The notes: generated by a model not told the origin, from the sequence alone. A stretch of DNA of 64,000 nt from Janthinobacterium sp. LM6 (GCF_002002885.1 NZ_CP019510.1:5952001-6016000), one strand, 5' to 3'. Numbered from the stretch's first letter, positions 42,773-52,364 are shown. A program made the numbers and translations.

Positions 42773-44104
42773 ATGGATAACAATCCGAACAATCCGAAAA
42801 AAGCCAAAGAGCTGCGGAAAGTCGTGATGGCCAGCGTGATCGGCGCCACCATCGAGTGGTACGACTTCTTTTTATACGGCGTCGTCGCCGGCATCGTGTT
42901 CAGCAAGCTGTATTTCCCGGGCGGCGATCCGCTCGTCTCGACCATGCTGGCCTACGGCACCTTCGCCGTGGGCTTTCTGTCGCGCCCCATCGGCGGCGTG
43001 ATCTTCGGCCACTTCGGCGACAAGATCGGCCGCAAGAGCATGCTGGTGATGACCCTGATGATCATGGGGATCTCCACCTTCCTGATCGGCGTGCTGCCCA
43101 CCTACGACCACATCGGCTACTGGGCTCCCGGCCTGCTGCTGTTCCTGCGCGTGCTGCAGGGTATCGGCCTCGGCGGCGAATGGGGCGGCGCCGTGCTGAT
43201 GGCGTATGAATATGCGCCGCCAAAAGACCGCGGCTTCTACGCCAGCTTGCCGCAGATCGGCCTGGCCATCGGCCTGTGCCTCGCTTCCGGCGTGGTGGCC
43301 ATCCTGTCGTACAGCCTGACGGATGCGCAATTCCTGTCCTGGGGCTGGCGCGTGGCCTTCATCCTGTCGGCCGCCCTCGTCTTCATCGGCATGTGGATAC
43401 GCCTGAACGTGATGGAAACGCCGGAATTCCAGGCCGTCAAGGAAAAGAACGCGGAAACGCAGATTCCGTTTTTCGACCTGTTGAAACGCTATCCGGGCAA
43501 CGTCTTGAAAGGCATGGGCGCGCGCTACATCGATGGCGTGTTCTTCAATATCTTCGGCGTGTTTTCCATCACCTATCTGACCAACACCATCAAGATAGAC
43601 CGCACGGAAGCGCTGATGGGCGTGATGGCGTCGGCTGTCGTGATGTGCTTCTGCATTCCGTTCTTCGGCCGCCTGTCGGACCGCATCGGCCGCAGCAAGG
43701 TGTTTTTCTGGGGTTCCTTGATCACGGGCGTGTCGGCCATCCCCGCCTTCTGGATCATGCTCAACCACGCCGACAATCCGCTGCTGCTGTGGTGTTCCGT
43801 GATCATCCCGCTGGGCGTGCTGTATTCGGCCGTGTACGGCCCGGAAGCGGCCCTGTTCTGCGACCTGTTCGACGCCAAGGTGCGCTACACGGGCATTTCC
43901 TTCGTGTACCAGTTCTCCGGCATCTTCGCCAGCGGCCTGACGCCCATCATCGCCACCTACCTGCTGAAAACGGGCAATGGCGAGCCGTGGCACATCGTCG
44001 GCTACATCCTGTTCGCCTCCCTCGTCTCGGCCGTCAGCGTGGCCATGATCGGCAGGGGCGGCTCGCAGCCGGATGGCCGCATGAAGCCCGCGCACGCAAG
44101 GTAA
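42773..44104 (+). CDS. MFS transporter, metabolite:H+ symporter (MHS) family
   Basis: 443 residues, 12 membrane helices. MHS hallmarks: ATIEWYDFFLYG in helix 1, GFLSRPIGGVIFGHFGDKIGRK, FLRVLQGIGLGGEWGGAVLMAYEYAP (cited by GIGLGGEWGGA), and WRVAFILSA. Relatives move shikimate, alpha-ketoglutarate, proline-betaine or aromatic acids with protons. The preceding gap has an ATCGATATCGAT palindrome and TTGGAG before the ATG. It most likely imports the substrate or exports the product of the GMC oxidoreductase; that link is inference. A terminator follows. Confidence 0.92.
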   Translation: MDNNPNNPKKAKELRKVVMASVIGATIEWYDFFLYGVVAGIVFSKLYFPGGDPLVSTMLAYGTFAVGFLSRPIGGVIFGHFGDKIGRKSMLVMTLMIMGISTFLIGVLPTYDHIGYWAPGLLLFLRVLQGIGLGGEWGGAVLMAYEYAPPKDRGFYASLPQIGLAIGLCLASGVVAILSYSLTDAQFLSWGWRVAFILSAALVFIGMWIRLNVMETPEFQAVKEKNAETQIPFFDLLKRYPGNVLKGMGARYIDGVFFNIFGVFSITYLTNTIKIDRTEALMGVMASAVVMCFCIPFFGRLSDRIGRSKVFFWGSLITGVSAIPAFWIMLNHADNPLLLWCSVIIPLGVLYSAVYGPEAALFCDLFDAKVRYTGISFVYQFSGIFASGLTPIIATYLLKTGNGEPWHIVGYILFASLVSAVSVAMIGRGGSQPDGRMKPAHAR

Positions 44105-44120
44105 GCGACATCGGGACGTA

Positions 44121-44155
44121 AAAAAGGCAGGCCTCTCGCGAGTGCCTGCCTTGTT
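44121..44155. terminator. Bidirectional terminator between the MHS transporter and purM genes
   Basis: GGCAGGC (44126-44132) and GCCTGCC (44144-44150) flank an 11-base loop, with an A run on the left and T-rich sequence on the right. It can stop both convergent genes. Confidence 0.8.
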
Positions 44156-44170
44156 TGTTCAAGCTATAGC

Positions 44171-45214
44171 TTAAATAACGATGGTTTGATGCTCGTCACC
44201 CACGCGGGCGCGGATGGTGCCGATGCGCGAGACGGTTTCGCCGGCCGCTTGCAGCTGGGCGATGGCGGCGTCCGCGTTTTCCTGCGAGACGATGACGGTC
44301 ATGCCGATGCCGCAGTTGAAGACGCGGTGCATTTCGGCGTCAGCCACGCCGCCGTGCTGCTGCAGCCACGTGAACAGCGGTGGCATGGTCCACGATTTCG
44401 AGTCCAGTTCGGCCACCAGGCCAGGCTGCAGCACGCGCGGGATGTTTTCCACCAGGCCGCCACCGGTGATGTGCACCATGCCCTTGACTTCCATGGCATC
44501 CATCAGCGCCAGCAATGGCTTGACGTAGATGCGCGTCGGCTGCATCAGCACGTCGGCCAGCTTGCGGCCATGGAAGTCGCCTTCCAGGTCCGGTTTTGCC
44601 ACTTCGATAATCTTGCGCACCAGCGAGTAACCATTCGAGTGCACGCCCGACGAGGCCAGACCCAGCACCACGTCGCCCGGGGCGATCTTGGTGCCGTCGA
44701 TGATTTTCGATTTTTCCACGGCGCCGACGGCAAAACCTGCCAGGTCGTATTCTCCGGCCGGGTACATGCTCGGCATTTCCGCCGTTTCGCCGCCGATCAG
44801 CGCGCAGCCCGCTTGTTCGCAACCCTGGGCGATGCCCTTGATGACGTCGGTGGCGATGGCCACGTCCAGCTTGCCGCAAGCGAAGTAGTCGAGGAAGAAC
44901 AGCGGTTCGGCGCCTTGCACCAAGATGTCGTTGACGCTCATGGCGACCAGGTCGATGCCGACCGTGTCGTGGCGGTTCAGTTCGAACGCCAGGCGCAATT
45001 TCGTGCCCACGCCGTCGGTGCCCGAGACCAGCACCGGTTCCTTGTACTTCTTGCTGATTTCAAACATGGCGCCAAAACCGCCCAGGCCGCCCATCACGCC
45101 TTCGCGCAGGGTGCGCTTGGCAAACGGCTTGATTGCTTCGACTAAAGCGTCGCCTGCGTCGATATCGACGCCAGCGTCACGGTAGGAAAGGGAAACATTA
45201 GAAGTCTGGTTCAT
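44171..45214 (-). CDS. purM: Phosphoribosylformylglycinamidine cyclo-ligase
   Basis: AIR synthetase of purine synthesis, closing the imidazole ring with ATP. 347 residues beginning LSYRDAGVDIDAGDALVEAIKP. It shows LVSGTDGVGTKLRLAFEL, VNDILVQGAEPLFFLDYFA, GGETAEMPSMY, and GLVENIPRVLQPGL. The ATG at 45214 is the standard start. It is divergent from the perM-like gene, a pairing common across beta- and gammaproteobacteria. Confidence 0.97.
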   Translation of the reverse strand: MNQTSNVSLSYRDAGVDIDAGDALVEAIKPFAKRTLREGVMGGLGGFGAMFEISKKYKEPVLVSGTDGVGTKLRLAFELNRHDTVGIDLVAMSVNDILVQGAEPLFFLDYFACGKLDVAIATDVIKGIAQGCEQAGCALIGGETAEMPSMYPAGEYDLAGFAVGAVEKSKIIDGTKIAPGDVVLGLASSGVHSNGYSLVRKIIEVAKPDLEGDFHGRKLADVLMQPTRIYVKPLLALMDAMEVKGMVHITGGGLVENIPRVLQPGLVAELDSKSWTMPPLFTWLQQHGGVADAEMHRVFNCGIGMTVIVSQENADAAIAQLQAAGETVSRIGTIRARVGDEHQTIVI

Positions 45215-45402
45215 GGTGTGGTGGCAGCGGAGGCGGTAAAATAGAAGGCGGATACCCGCCGACACGCGCGCGCAAGCATGTTTTTCAACATCAAGCGGCA
45301 GGGCGCCAGCGGGTGAATTCGGTCGATCAAGTCGCTATTTTATCAAACTGCCCCGCCATTTCGTAATTAACTGCCTTTTTTTAACGCAACAGCACAAACT
45401 AC

Positions 45403-46485
45403 ATGCCATTCGCCATCACCGCCGAACAGAAGCAAACAGCATTTTGGATCGCGGTCTGGCTGGCATTCCTGCTGCTGCTCGTCAGCCTGGGCCCCATCCT
45501 GACGCCCTTCCTGGCCGCCGCCATCCTCGCCTACGTGCTCAATCCCGGCGTGGACCGATTGCAACGCCTGCATTACAAGCGCTTTTACCTGCCCCGTCCT
45601 CTGGCCGTGCTGGTCGTCGTAGTGTTGTTTTTCCTCGCCATTACGGCGCTGGTGCTGATCGTCGTGCCCGTTCTGCAGAAGGAAATCCCCTTGCTGCAGG
45701 CGCAAATCCCCCAGTTTCTCAGCAAGGCCAACGAATTCCTCGCGCCGAAGCTACGCGACCTGGGCATCCGCGTACGGCTGGACGGCACGGGCATCAAACG
45801 CATGCTGAGCCAGCAGATGGCCACCAGCGGCGATGAAATCTGGAGCACGGTACTCGCCTCGGCCCGCATCGGCGGCACGGCTGTGCTGGGCTGGCTGGCC
45901 ACCGTGGTGCTGATTCCCGTCGTGCTGTTTTACTTGTTGCTGGATTGGCATCCGATGCTGGCGCGCATCGCCGGCGCCGTGCCGCGCCGCTGGGTGGGCC
46001 GCACCGTGGGCATGGCGCAGGAAGTCGATACCCTGCTGGCGCAATACCTGCGCGGCCAGTTGCTCGTCATGCTGGTGCTGGCCACGTATTACTCGGTGGC
46101 GCTGGCCATCGCCGGTTTTGAAGTGGCATTGCCTGTAGGCATCATCACAGGCTTGCTGGTATTCATCCCCTACCTGGGCTTCGGCCTGGGGCTGATGCTG
46201 GCGCTGATCGCCGCCCTGCTGCAGTTCGCCGACTGGAGCGGCGTCATCGCCGTGGCCGTCATCTACGGCTGCGGCCAGGTCATCGAAGGCTTTTTCCTGA
46301 CGCCGCGCCTGGTGGGCGAGCGCATCGGCCTGAACCCGCTGGCCGTGATCTTCGCCTTATTGGCTTTCGGGCAACTGTTTGGTTTCGTCGGCGTACTGCT
46401 CGCTTTACCCGCTTCTGCCGTGTTGATGGTCGCTTTTAAGCATCTAAGACGCCACTACCTGTCCAGCACCTTCTATAATGCATAA
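45403..46485 (+). CDS. AI-2E family transporter / PerM-like permease
   Basis: 360-residue inner membrane protein with about eight hydrophobic segments. Typical parts: ILTPFLAAAILAYVLNPGVDRLQRL, a periplasmic or cytoplasmic loop around 90-145, LPVGIITGLLVFIPYLGFGLGL and IEGFFLTPRLVGERIGLNPLAVIFALLAFGQLFG (cited by LVGERIGLNPL). The family name comes from TqsA, but most members, including PerM, have unproven substrates. It precedes hda in a conserved order. Confidence 0.9.
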   Translation: MPFAITAEQKQTAFWIAVWLAFLLLLVSLGPILTPFLAAAILAYVLNPGVDRLQRLHYKRFYLPRPLAVLVVVVLFFLAITALVLIVVPVLQKEIPLLQAQIPQFLSKANEFLAPKLRDLGIRVRLDGTGIKRMLSQQMATSGDEIWSTVLASARIGGTAVLGWLATVVLIPVVLFYLLLDWHPMLARIAGAVPRRWVGRTVGMAQEVDTLLAQYLRGQLLVMLVLATYYSVALAIAGFEVALPVGIITGLLVFIPYLGFGLGLMLALIAALLQFADWSGVIAVAVIYGCGQVIEGFFLTPRLVGERIGLNPLAVIFALLAFGQLFGFVGVLLALPASAVLMVAFKHLRRHYLSSTFYNA

Positions 46486-46562
46486 TAAAAGCGGATATCA
46501 TATCAACCTGGCAATACCAATGATGCACAAGCAGTAATGAAAAACAGGACAAGGCGTACGCC

Positions 46563-47231
46563 ATGAAACAACTGGTGCTCGATTTAGGCACAGACCAGGC
46601 GCACAGCCTCGATACCTTCGAGGTGGGACAGAATGCCGAAGTGGCGCAGCTGATGCGCCAGTTCGCCGCGCGCACTTCGCGCGAACATTTTGCCTACCTG
46701 TGGGGCGAACTGGCCGCCGGCAAGAGCCATCTGCTCAAGGCCCTGGCCAGCACCGAGCGCGCGCGCTACATTTCGCCATTCTCGATCGAGTCCGAATTCG
46801 TGTATTCGCCAGACGTCGACCTGTACCTGCTCGACGACTGCGAAAAGCTGTCGCCGCTGGCGCAGATCGACGCCTTTGCCCTGTTCAATGAAATCCGCGC
46901 CAACAAGGCCTATATGGTATGCAGCGGCGCCGTGCCGCCGGCCGTGCTGCCCGTGCGCGAAGACTTGCGCACACGCATGGGCTGGGGCCTGATCTACCAG
47001 ATCCACGGCTTGACTGACGATGAAAAAATCGCCGCCCTGACCCAGGCGGCCACCACCCGCGGCTTGACCTTGTCGCCCGGCGTGTTACCCTATCTGCTGT
47101 CCCATTTCCGGCGCGACATGCGTTCGCTGTCGACGATGCTGGACTCTCTCGACCTCTACTCCCTGGAAACCCAACGCCCGATCACCTTGCCATTGTTGCG
47201 CGAGTTGCTGCAGGCGGAAGCGAAAGAATGA
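46563..47231 (+). CDS. hda: DnaA regulatory inactivator Hda
   Basis: 222 residues, a DnaA-like AAA+ protein. With the sliding clamp it stimulates ATP hydrolysis by DnaA to stop over-initiation. The extreme N-terminus KQLVLDLG fits a clamp-binding motif; the P-loop is GELAAGKSHLL and Walker B is VDLYLLDDCEKL; the lid region has LPVREDLRTRMGWGL. There is no DNA-binding domain IV, which separates it from DnaA. The next gene starts inside its stop codon region (4-bp overlap). Confidence 0.93.
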   Translation: MKQLVLDLGTDQAHSLDTFEVGQNAEVAQLMRQFAARTSREHFAYLWGELAAGKSHLLKALASTERARYISPFSIESEFVYSPDVDLYLLDDCEKLSPLAQIDAFALFNEIRANKAYMVCSGAVPPAVLPVREDLRTRMGWGLIYQIHGLTDDEKIAALTQAATTRGLTLSPGVLPYLLSHFRRDMRSLSTMLDSLDLYSLETQRPITLPLLRELLQAEAKE

Positions 47232-47902
47232 TGAATCTGGCCCTGTTTGACCTCGACCACACCCTGCTGCCCATCGACTCGGATCACGAGTGGGGCGAAT
47301 TCCTGGTACGCATCGGTGCCGTGGACGCCGCCGAATTCACCCGCCGCAACGACGAATTTTTCGCGCAATACCAGGCCGGCACGCTCGATCCGGTGGAATA
47401 CCTGGAATTTTCCCTCGGCACCCTGGCGCAATTCCCGCGCGAACGCCTGGAAGCGCTGCACCGCCAATTCATGGCAGAAGTGGTCTTGCCGGCCATCCGC
47501 CCGGAAGTCGTGGCCCTGCTGAAACAGCACCAGGACGCGGGCGACCTGCTGGCCATCGTCACGGCCACCAACCATTTCATCACCAAACCCATCGCCGATG
47601 CGCTGGGCGTCGAGCACCTGCTGGCCGCCATGCCCGAATATGACGCGCAAGGCAATGTCACGGGCAGGCTGCTGGGCACGCCGACCCTGGGCGCGGGCAA
47701 GCTGACCCACACCCATGCCTGGCTGGAAAAAATGGGCAAGGAACTGGGGCAGTTCGAGCGCAGCTATTTTTACAGCGATTCGCACAACGACATTCCCTTG
47801 CTGTCCGTCGTGACACACCCTGTCGCGACCAATCCCAACACCGCTTTGAGCGCACACGCATCCCTCCACGGCTGGCCATCACTCCACTTATTCAATGATT
47901 AA
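47228..47902 (+). CDS. HAD-IB family phosphatase (SerB-like)
   Basis: 224 residues. The HAD nucleophile motif LFDLDHTLLP, motif II in LLAIVTATNHFITKPIA, and motif III YSDSHNDIPLL are all present. The helical cap lies between 20 and 90. Relatives are annotated as phosphoserine or histidinol-phosphate phosphatases; the sequence alone does not decide. Coupled to hda (4-bp overlap) and to pcnB (8-bp overlap). Confidence 0.9.
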   Translation: MMNLALFDLDHTLLPIDSDHEWGEFLVRIGAVDAAEFTRRNDEFFAQYQAGTLDPVEYLEFSLGTLAQFPRERLEALHRQFMAEVVLPAIRPEVVALLKQHQDAGDLLAIVTATNHFITKPIADALGVEHLLAAMPEYDAQGNVTGRLLGTPTLGAGKLTHTHAWLEKMGKELGQFERSYFYSDSHNDIPLLSVVTHPVATNPNTALSAHASLHGWPSLHLFND

Positions 47903-49265
47903 AAAATTCATCCGCAAGATCCTCGGCGTTAAAAAAGAGGCAGCGCGCGACACCACGGCACCCATCGTGCTCGGTCCTGCGCAACACGGAATCGACCCGA
48001 AACTGGTGTCGTCGAATGCCATCCGCGTCACCAGCAGCCTGCAGGAAGCGGGCTTCGAGGCCTTTGTCGTCGGCGGCGCCGTGCGCGACCTGCTGCTGGG
48101 CGTCAAACCCAAGGACTTCGACATCGCCACCAACGCCACGCCGGAACAGGTCAAGCGCTTGTTCCGCCGCGCCTTCATCATCGGCAAGCGCTTCCAGATC
48201 GTGCACGTGATGTTCGGCCAGGATTTGCTGGAAGTGACGACCTTCCGCGGCGCCGGCGCCGATTCCGCGCCCAAGGATGAACATGGCCGCGTCCTGCGCG
48301 ACAACACCTTCGGCTTGCAGCACGAAGACGCGCTGCGCCGCGATTTCACCATCAACGCCATGTACTACAACCCGGCCACGCAGGAAGTGCTCGATTACCA
48401 CGGCGGCGTGGAAGACATCCGCGCCAAGACCCTGCGCATGATCGGTAAACCAGAGGAACGCTACCGCGAAGATCCCGTGCGCATGCTGCGCGTGGTGCGC
48501 TTTGCCGCCAAGCTGAAATTCACCATCGAGCCGCACACGGCCGCGCCGATTCCCGTCATGGCGCCGCTGATCAACAACGTGCCCGCGCCGCGTGTGTTCG
48601 ATGAAATGCTCAAACTCCTGATGAGCGGCCACGCGCTGGCTTGCCTGCAGCAACTGCGCAAGGAAGGCTTGCACCACGGCCTGCTGCCGCTGCTCGACGT
48701 GGTGCTGGAGCAGCCGCTGGGCGCGAAATTCGTCACCCTGGCGCTGGACGCCACCGACCAGCGCATCGCCGCCGGCAAGACCGTCTCGCCGGGCTTCCTG
48801 TTTGCCTCGCTGCTGTGGCACCAGGTGCTGGAAAAATGGACGGCCTACCGCGCCGCCGGCGAGTCGACGATTCCCGCGCTGCACCTGGCGGCCGACGACG
48901 TGCTCGATTCGCAGACGGAAAAACTGGCCTTGCAGCGCAAGATCGGCTCGGACATGCGCGACATCTGGTCGATGCAGCCGCGCTTCGAGCGCCGCGTCGG
49001 CAAGGCGCCGTACAAATTGCTCGAGCACCTGCGCTTCCGCGCCGGCTACGACTTCCTGCTGCTGCGCTGCGCCTCGGGCGAGATCGACATGGACATCGGC
49101 GAATGGTGGACGGCCTTCTATGAAGGCGACGAGGAAACGCGCGAAGCGCTGCTCGTCAGCGCGAATGCCGCGCCGGGCGCCGTCAAGAAGAAACGTCCGC
49201 CACGCCGCAGCACGCGCAGCAAAACGGGTGGCGGCACCACCACCGGCAGCACCAGCGGCGAGTAA
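47895..49265 (+). CDS. pcnB: Polynucleotide adenylyltransferase (poly(A) polymerase I)
   Basis: 456 residues. The nucleotidyltransferase core is clear: GFEAFVVGGAVRDLLLGVKPKDFDIATNATPEQVKRLFRRAFIIGKRF (cited by GGAVRDLLLG and the metal ligands in KDFDIAT), then EDALRRDFTINAMYYNP and PEERYREDPVRMLRVVRFAAKL. It adds 3' poly(A) tails that speed RNA decay. The C-terminus is basic and Gly/Ser/Thr-rich. The folK gene follows by 8 bp, as in many relatives. Confidence 0.95.
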   Translation: MIKKFIRKILGVKKEAARDTTAPIVLGPAQHGIDPKLVSSNAIRVTSSLQEAGFEAFVVGGAVRDLLLGVKPKDFDIATNATPEQVKRLFRRAFIIGKRFQIVHVMFGQDLLEVTTFRGAGADSAPKDEHGRVLRDNTFGLQHEDALRRDFTINAMYYNPATQEVLDYHGGVEDIRAKTLRMIGKPEERYREDPVRMLRVVRFAAKLKFTIEPHTAAPIPVMAPLINNVPAPRVFDEMLKLLMSGHALACLQQLRKEGLHHGLLPLLDVVLEQPLGAKFVTLALDATDQRIAAGKTVSPGFLFASLLWHQVLEKWTAYRAAGESTIPALHLAADDVLDSQTEKLALQRKIGSDMRDIWSMQPRFERRVGKAPYKLLEHLRFRAGYDFLLLRCASGEIDMDIGEWWTAFYEGDEETREALLVSANAAPGAVKKKRPPRRSTRSKTGGGTTTGSTSGE

Positions 49266-49273
49266 ACGCAGCC

Positions 49274-49762
49274 ATGCAGCCAGCAACGGAAGTTATCGCT
49301 TACATCGGCATCGGGGCCAACCTGGGCGACGCGCGCGCGAATGTGCAGGATGCGCTTGCGCGCCTGGCGCGCCTGCCCGGCGCCAGCTTGCTGGACGCCT
49401 CGGCCAGCTATCGCACGGCGCCCATCGATTCCAGCGGCGACGACTACATCAACGCCGTGGCGCGCATCACGACCACCGTGCCGGCGGAAGAGCTGCTGCT
49501 GGCCCTGCACGCCATCGAGGCGGCGCACGGGCGCGAACGGCCCTACCGCAACGCCCCGCGCACCCTGGACCTGGACTTGCTGCTGTACGGCGATGAACAG
49601 ATCGCCAGCGCCACCCTGACGGTGCCCCATCCGCGCCTCACCGAGCGCGCCTTCGTGCTGGTGCCGCTGCTGGCCCTGGCGCCGGCCATCGTCGTGCCCG
49701 GTCTGGGCCCGGCGCAGGACTACCTGACAAGCGTGGCCGACCAGGCCATCAGCCAGCTCTGA
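49274..49762 (+). CDS. folK: 2-amino-4-hydroxy-6-hydroxymethyldihydropteridine pyrophosphokinase
   Basis: Folate synthesis enzyme (HPPK) that transfers pyrophosphate from ATP to 6-hydroxymethyl-dihydropterin. 162 residues. It starts AYIGIGANLGDARANV and has SASYRTAPIDSSGDDYINAVARI, the signature RPYRNAPRTLDLDLLLYG with metal-binding Asp pair, and PHPRLTERAFVLVPLLALAP. Full length. Downstream of pcnB; panB follows after 109 bp. Confidence 0.96.
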   Translation: MQPATEVIAYIGIGANLGDARANVQDALARLARLPGASLLDASASYRTAPIDSSGDDYINAVARITTTVPAEELLLALHAIEAAHGRERPYRNAPRTLDLDLLLYGDEQIASATLTVPHPRLTERAFVLVPLLALAPAIVVPGLGPAQDYLTSVADQAISQL

Positions 49763-49871
49763 CCCGTTTCACTCCCATCCTCTACAATGCCGCTCCTGCA
49801 GCACGCCGCATAAAGTACTACACTAGCGGCGTCGCAATCGCATCACCCCCCTTTCACTCTAGAGAATACCT

Positions 49872-50747
49872 ATGTCCGCTTATTTGCAAGGAACAGATCT
49901 GGCCGCCAAAGACAAGGCCGCCACACCGGCGCCGGCGCCATCCAAGCCTGTCGCCAACAAGGCCGTGACCATCCATACGCTGGCCACGCTGCGCGCTGCC
50001 GGCGAAAAGATCTCCATGCTGACCTGCTATGACGCCAGCTTCGCGTCCCTGATGGACCGCTGCGGTGTGGAAATCCTGCTGATCGGCGATTCGCTCGGCA
50101 TGGTCTGCAACGGCCTCAACTCCACCCTGCCCGTCACCGTGGCCGAACTGGCCTACCACACAGCTTCCGTCGCGCGCGGCAGCAAGTCGGCCATGATCGT
50201 CTCGGACCTGCCGTTCGGCGCGTACGGCACGCCTGAAACGGCTTACGCCAACGCCGTCATCCTGATGCAGGCGGGCGCGCACATGATCAAGATCGAAGGC
50301 GGCGCCTGGCTGGCCGAGACCGTCCGTTTCCTCACCGAGCGCGGCATCCCCATCTGCGCCCACATCGGCCTGACGCCGCAATTCGTGCACCAGCTGGGCG
50401 GCTATAAGGTGCAGGGCAAGAGCACGGAAAGCGCCGCCGAGCTGAAAAACGACGCACTGGTGCTGCAAAACGCGGGCGCCGCCATCGTGCTGATGGAAGC
50501 CATGCCGTCGCAGCTGGGCAAGGAAGTGACCGAGATGCTGACGATCCCGACGATCGGCATCGGCGCCGGTCCCGATTGCTCGGGCCAGGTCCTCGTCATG
50601 CACGACATGCTGGGCGTCTTCCCAGGCCGCAAGGCACGCTTCGTGCGCAACTTCATGGAAGGCGCGGCCAGCATCGACGACGCCGTCACCGGCTATGTCA
50701 AAGCCGTCAAGGACGGCAGCTTCCCGGCGCTGGAACACTGCTTCTGA
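49872..50747 (+). CDS. panB: 3-methyl-2-oxobutanoate hydroxymethyltransferase
   Basis: First committed step of pantothenate synthesis, making ketopantoate from alpha-ketoisovalerate and methylene-tetrahydrofolate. 291 residues; after an Ala/Pro/Lys-rich tail of about 30 residues come KISMLTCYDASFASLMDRCGVEILLIGDSLGMV (cited by CYDASFA and LIGDSLGMV), MIKIEGGAWL, CAHIGLTPQ and IGIGAGPDCSGQVLVMHDMLG. panC is not in the window. A strong hairpin follows the stop. Confidence 0.96.
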   Translation: MSAYLQGTDLAAKDKAATPAPAPSKPVANKAVTIHTLATLRAAGEKISMLTCYDASFASLMDRCGVEILLIGDSLGMVCNGLNSTLPVTVAELAYHTASVARGSKSAMIVSDLPFGAYGTPETAYANAVILMQAGAHMIKIEGGAWLAETVRFLTERGIPICAHIGLTPQFVHQLGGYKVQGKSTESAAELKNDALVLQNAGAAIVLMEAMPSQLGKEVTEMLTIPTIGIGAGPDCSGQVLVMHDMLGVFPGRKARFVRNFMEGAASIDDAVTGYVKAVKDGSFPALEHCF

Positions 50748-50790
50748 TTGCACTTAGCGAGCCACTGATTGACGCTTTAGTCCGCAGATG

Positions 50791-50830
50791 AAAGCCAGGG
50801 TCAGCCCCCGTCGGGTCTGACCCTGGCTTT
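50791..50830. terminator. Long GC-rich hairpin between panB and the aldehyde dehydrogenase gene
   Basis: AAAGCCAGGGTCAG pairs perfectly with CTGACCCTGGCTTT across a 12-base loop that can itself pair (CCCG/CGGG). A/T runs on both sides allow termination on either strand between these convergent genes. The GGGTC/GACCC core recalls the palindrome at 55460-55486, so it may belong to a dispersed family. Confidence 0.8.
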
Positions 50831-50846
50831 TAGGCCAACAATACGC

Positions 50847-52334
50847 CTACCCCACCTGTATCCACGTCGTCTTCAACTCCGTGTACTTATCCAGCGCGTG
50901 CAGCGACTTGTCGCGCCCGTTGCCCGACTGTTTATAACCGCCGAACGGCACGGTGATGTCGTCGCCATCGTACTGGTTGACGTGCACGGTGCCCGCGCGC
51001 AGGACGCGCGCCGTCTGGATGGCCTTGGTGATGTCGGATGTCCACACGGCCGCCTGCAAGCCGTACGGCGTGGCGTTGGCCTGTTTCACCGCCTCGGCGA
51101 TGTCCGTAAAGCCCAGCACGGACAAGACGGGCCCGAATATCTCTTCGCGCGCGATCGTCATGCCGGCGTCCACGCCGAAGATGGTCGGCTGCACGTAATA
51201 GCCGCCCGTATCAAGGCGCACGGCCTCGCCGCCGCCCAGCAGCTGCGCGCCTTCCTGCTTGCCGGAAGCGATATAGTCCATCACGGTCTTCATCTGCGTG
51301 GCGTCGACAATCGCCCCCATGACGGTGGCTTCGTCGAGCGGGTCGCCGGGCTGGAAACGGGGCAGCATGGCCAGCGCCTTGGCGACAAATTCTTCCCTGA
51401 TCGACTCTTCCACGAACAGGCGCGAGGGCGCGTTGCAGCTTTCGCCCTGGTTGAAAAAGATGGAACCGACGGCGGCCGCCACGGCCTTGTCCAGGTCCGG
51501 GCAATCGGCGCACACGATGTTGGCGGACTTGCCGCCCAGTTCCGTCCACGCCCGTTTCAGATTCGACTGGCCCGCCATCTGCACGATCAGTTTCCCCGTG
51601 CGCGTGGAACCCGTAAAGCCGATGCAATCGACGTCCATGTGCAGCGCCAGCGCGGCGCCCGCCTCGTGGCCGTAGCCTGGCAGCACGTTGAACACGCCCG
51701 CCGGCACACCCGCTTCCAGCGCGATATCGGCCAGGCGCAGCGCCGTCAATGGCGATTTTTCAGACGGCTTCAATATCACGCTGTTGCCGGCCGCGAGGGC
51801 GGGCGCGATCTTCCAGGCGGCCATGATCATCGGGTAGTTCCACGGCACGATGGCGGCGACGACGCCCACCGGTTCGCGCGTGATCAGGGCCAGGCTGTTG
51901 GCGGGTGTCGGCGCGATTTCATCGTAGACCTTGTCGATCGCCTCGCCGTACCAGCGCAGGCAGTTGGCCGTGGCGCCCACGTCCACGCTCTGGCTGTACT
52001 TGATCGGTTTACCCATGTCCAGGGTTTCCAGCAGGGCCAGTTCGGGACCGTATTTCTGCACCAGGTCGGCGAACTTGATCAATATCCGCTTGCGCTGCGC
52101 CGGCGATTTACCGGCCCAGCGGCGGTCGTCAAAGGCGACGCGCGCGGCCTGCACGGCCGCCTCCACGTCGGCGCCGTCGCAGCGGGCCACCTGCCCCAGC
52201 AGACGTCCGTCGATGGGCGACAGATTGTCGAAAGTCTGGCCGGACCTGGCCGCAACCCGTTCGCCGTTGATGACGGCGCGGCCATCGATCTTGATCTCTG
52301 CGGCCCGTGCGTGCCAGCTGGTGTTTTCCGTCAT
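50847..52334 (-). CDS. puuC: Aldehyde dehydrogenase (gamma-glutamyl-gamma-aminobutyraldehyde type)
   Basis: 495 residues, NAD(P)-dependent ALDH fold. Seen: VVAAIVPWNYPMIMAAWKIAPALAAGNSVILKPSEKSPLTAL (cited by PWNYPMIMAAWKIAPAL), FTGSTRTGKLI, the general base in WTELGGKSANIV, the catalytic Cys in FFNQGESCNAPSRLFVEE, and REEIFGPVLSVLGF. With the polyamine genes upstream it fits PuuC/PauC, oxidising gamma-glutamyl-aminobutyraldehyde or aminobutyraldehyde. GGAGAC precedes the ATG at 52334. Last gene of the minus-strand putrescine cluster. Confidence 0.9.
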   Translation of the reverse strand: MTENTSWHARAAEIKIDGRAVINGERVAARSGQTFDNLSPIDGRLLGQVARCDGADVEAAVQAARVAFDDRRWAGKSPAQRKRILIKFADLVQKYGPELALLETLDMGKPIKYSQSVDVGATANCLRWYGEAIDKVYDEIAPTPANSLALITREPVGVVAAIVPWNYPMIMAAWKIAPALAAGNSVILKPSEKSPLTALRLADIALEAGVPAGVFNVLPGYGHEAGAALALHMDVDCIGFTGSTRTGKLIVQMAGQSNLKRAWTELGGKSANIVCADCPDLDKAVAAAVGSIFFNQGESCNAPSRLFVEESIREEFVAKALAMLPRFQPGDPLDEATVMGAIVDATQMKTVMDYIASGKQEGAQLLGGGEAVRLDTGGYYVQPTIFGVDAGMTIAREEIFGPVLSVLGFTDIAEAVKQANATPYGLQAAVWTSDITKAIQTARVLRAGTVHVNQYDGDDITVPFGGYKQSGNGRDKSLHALDKYTELKTTWIQVG

Positions 52335-52364
52335 GGTCGTCTCCTGTGTCAGTTTACAAGCAGC

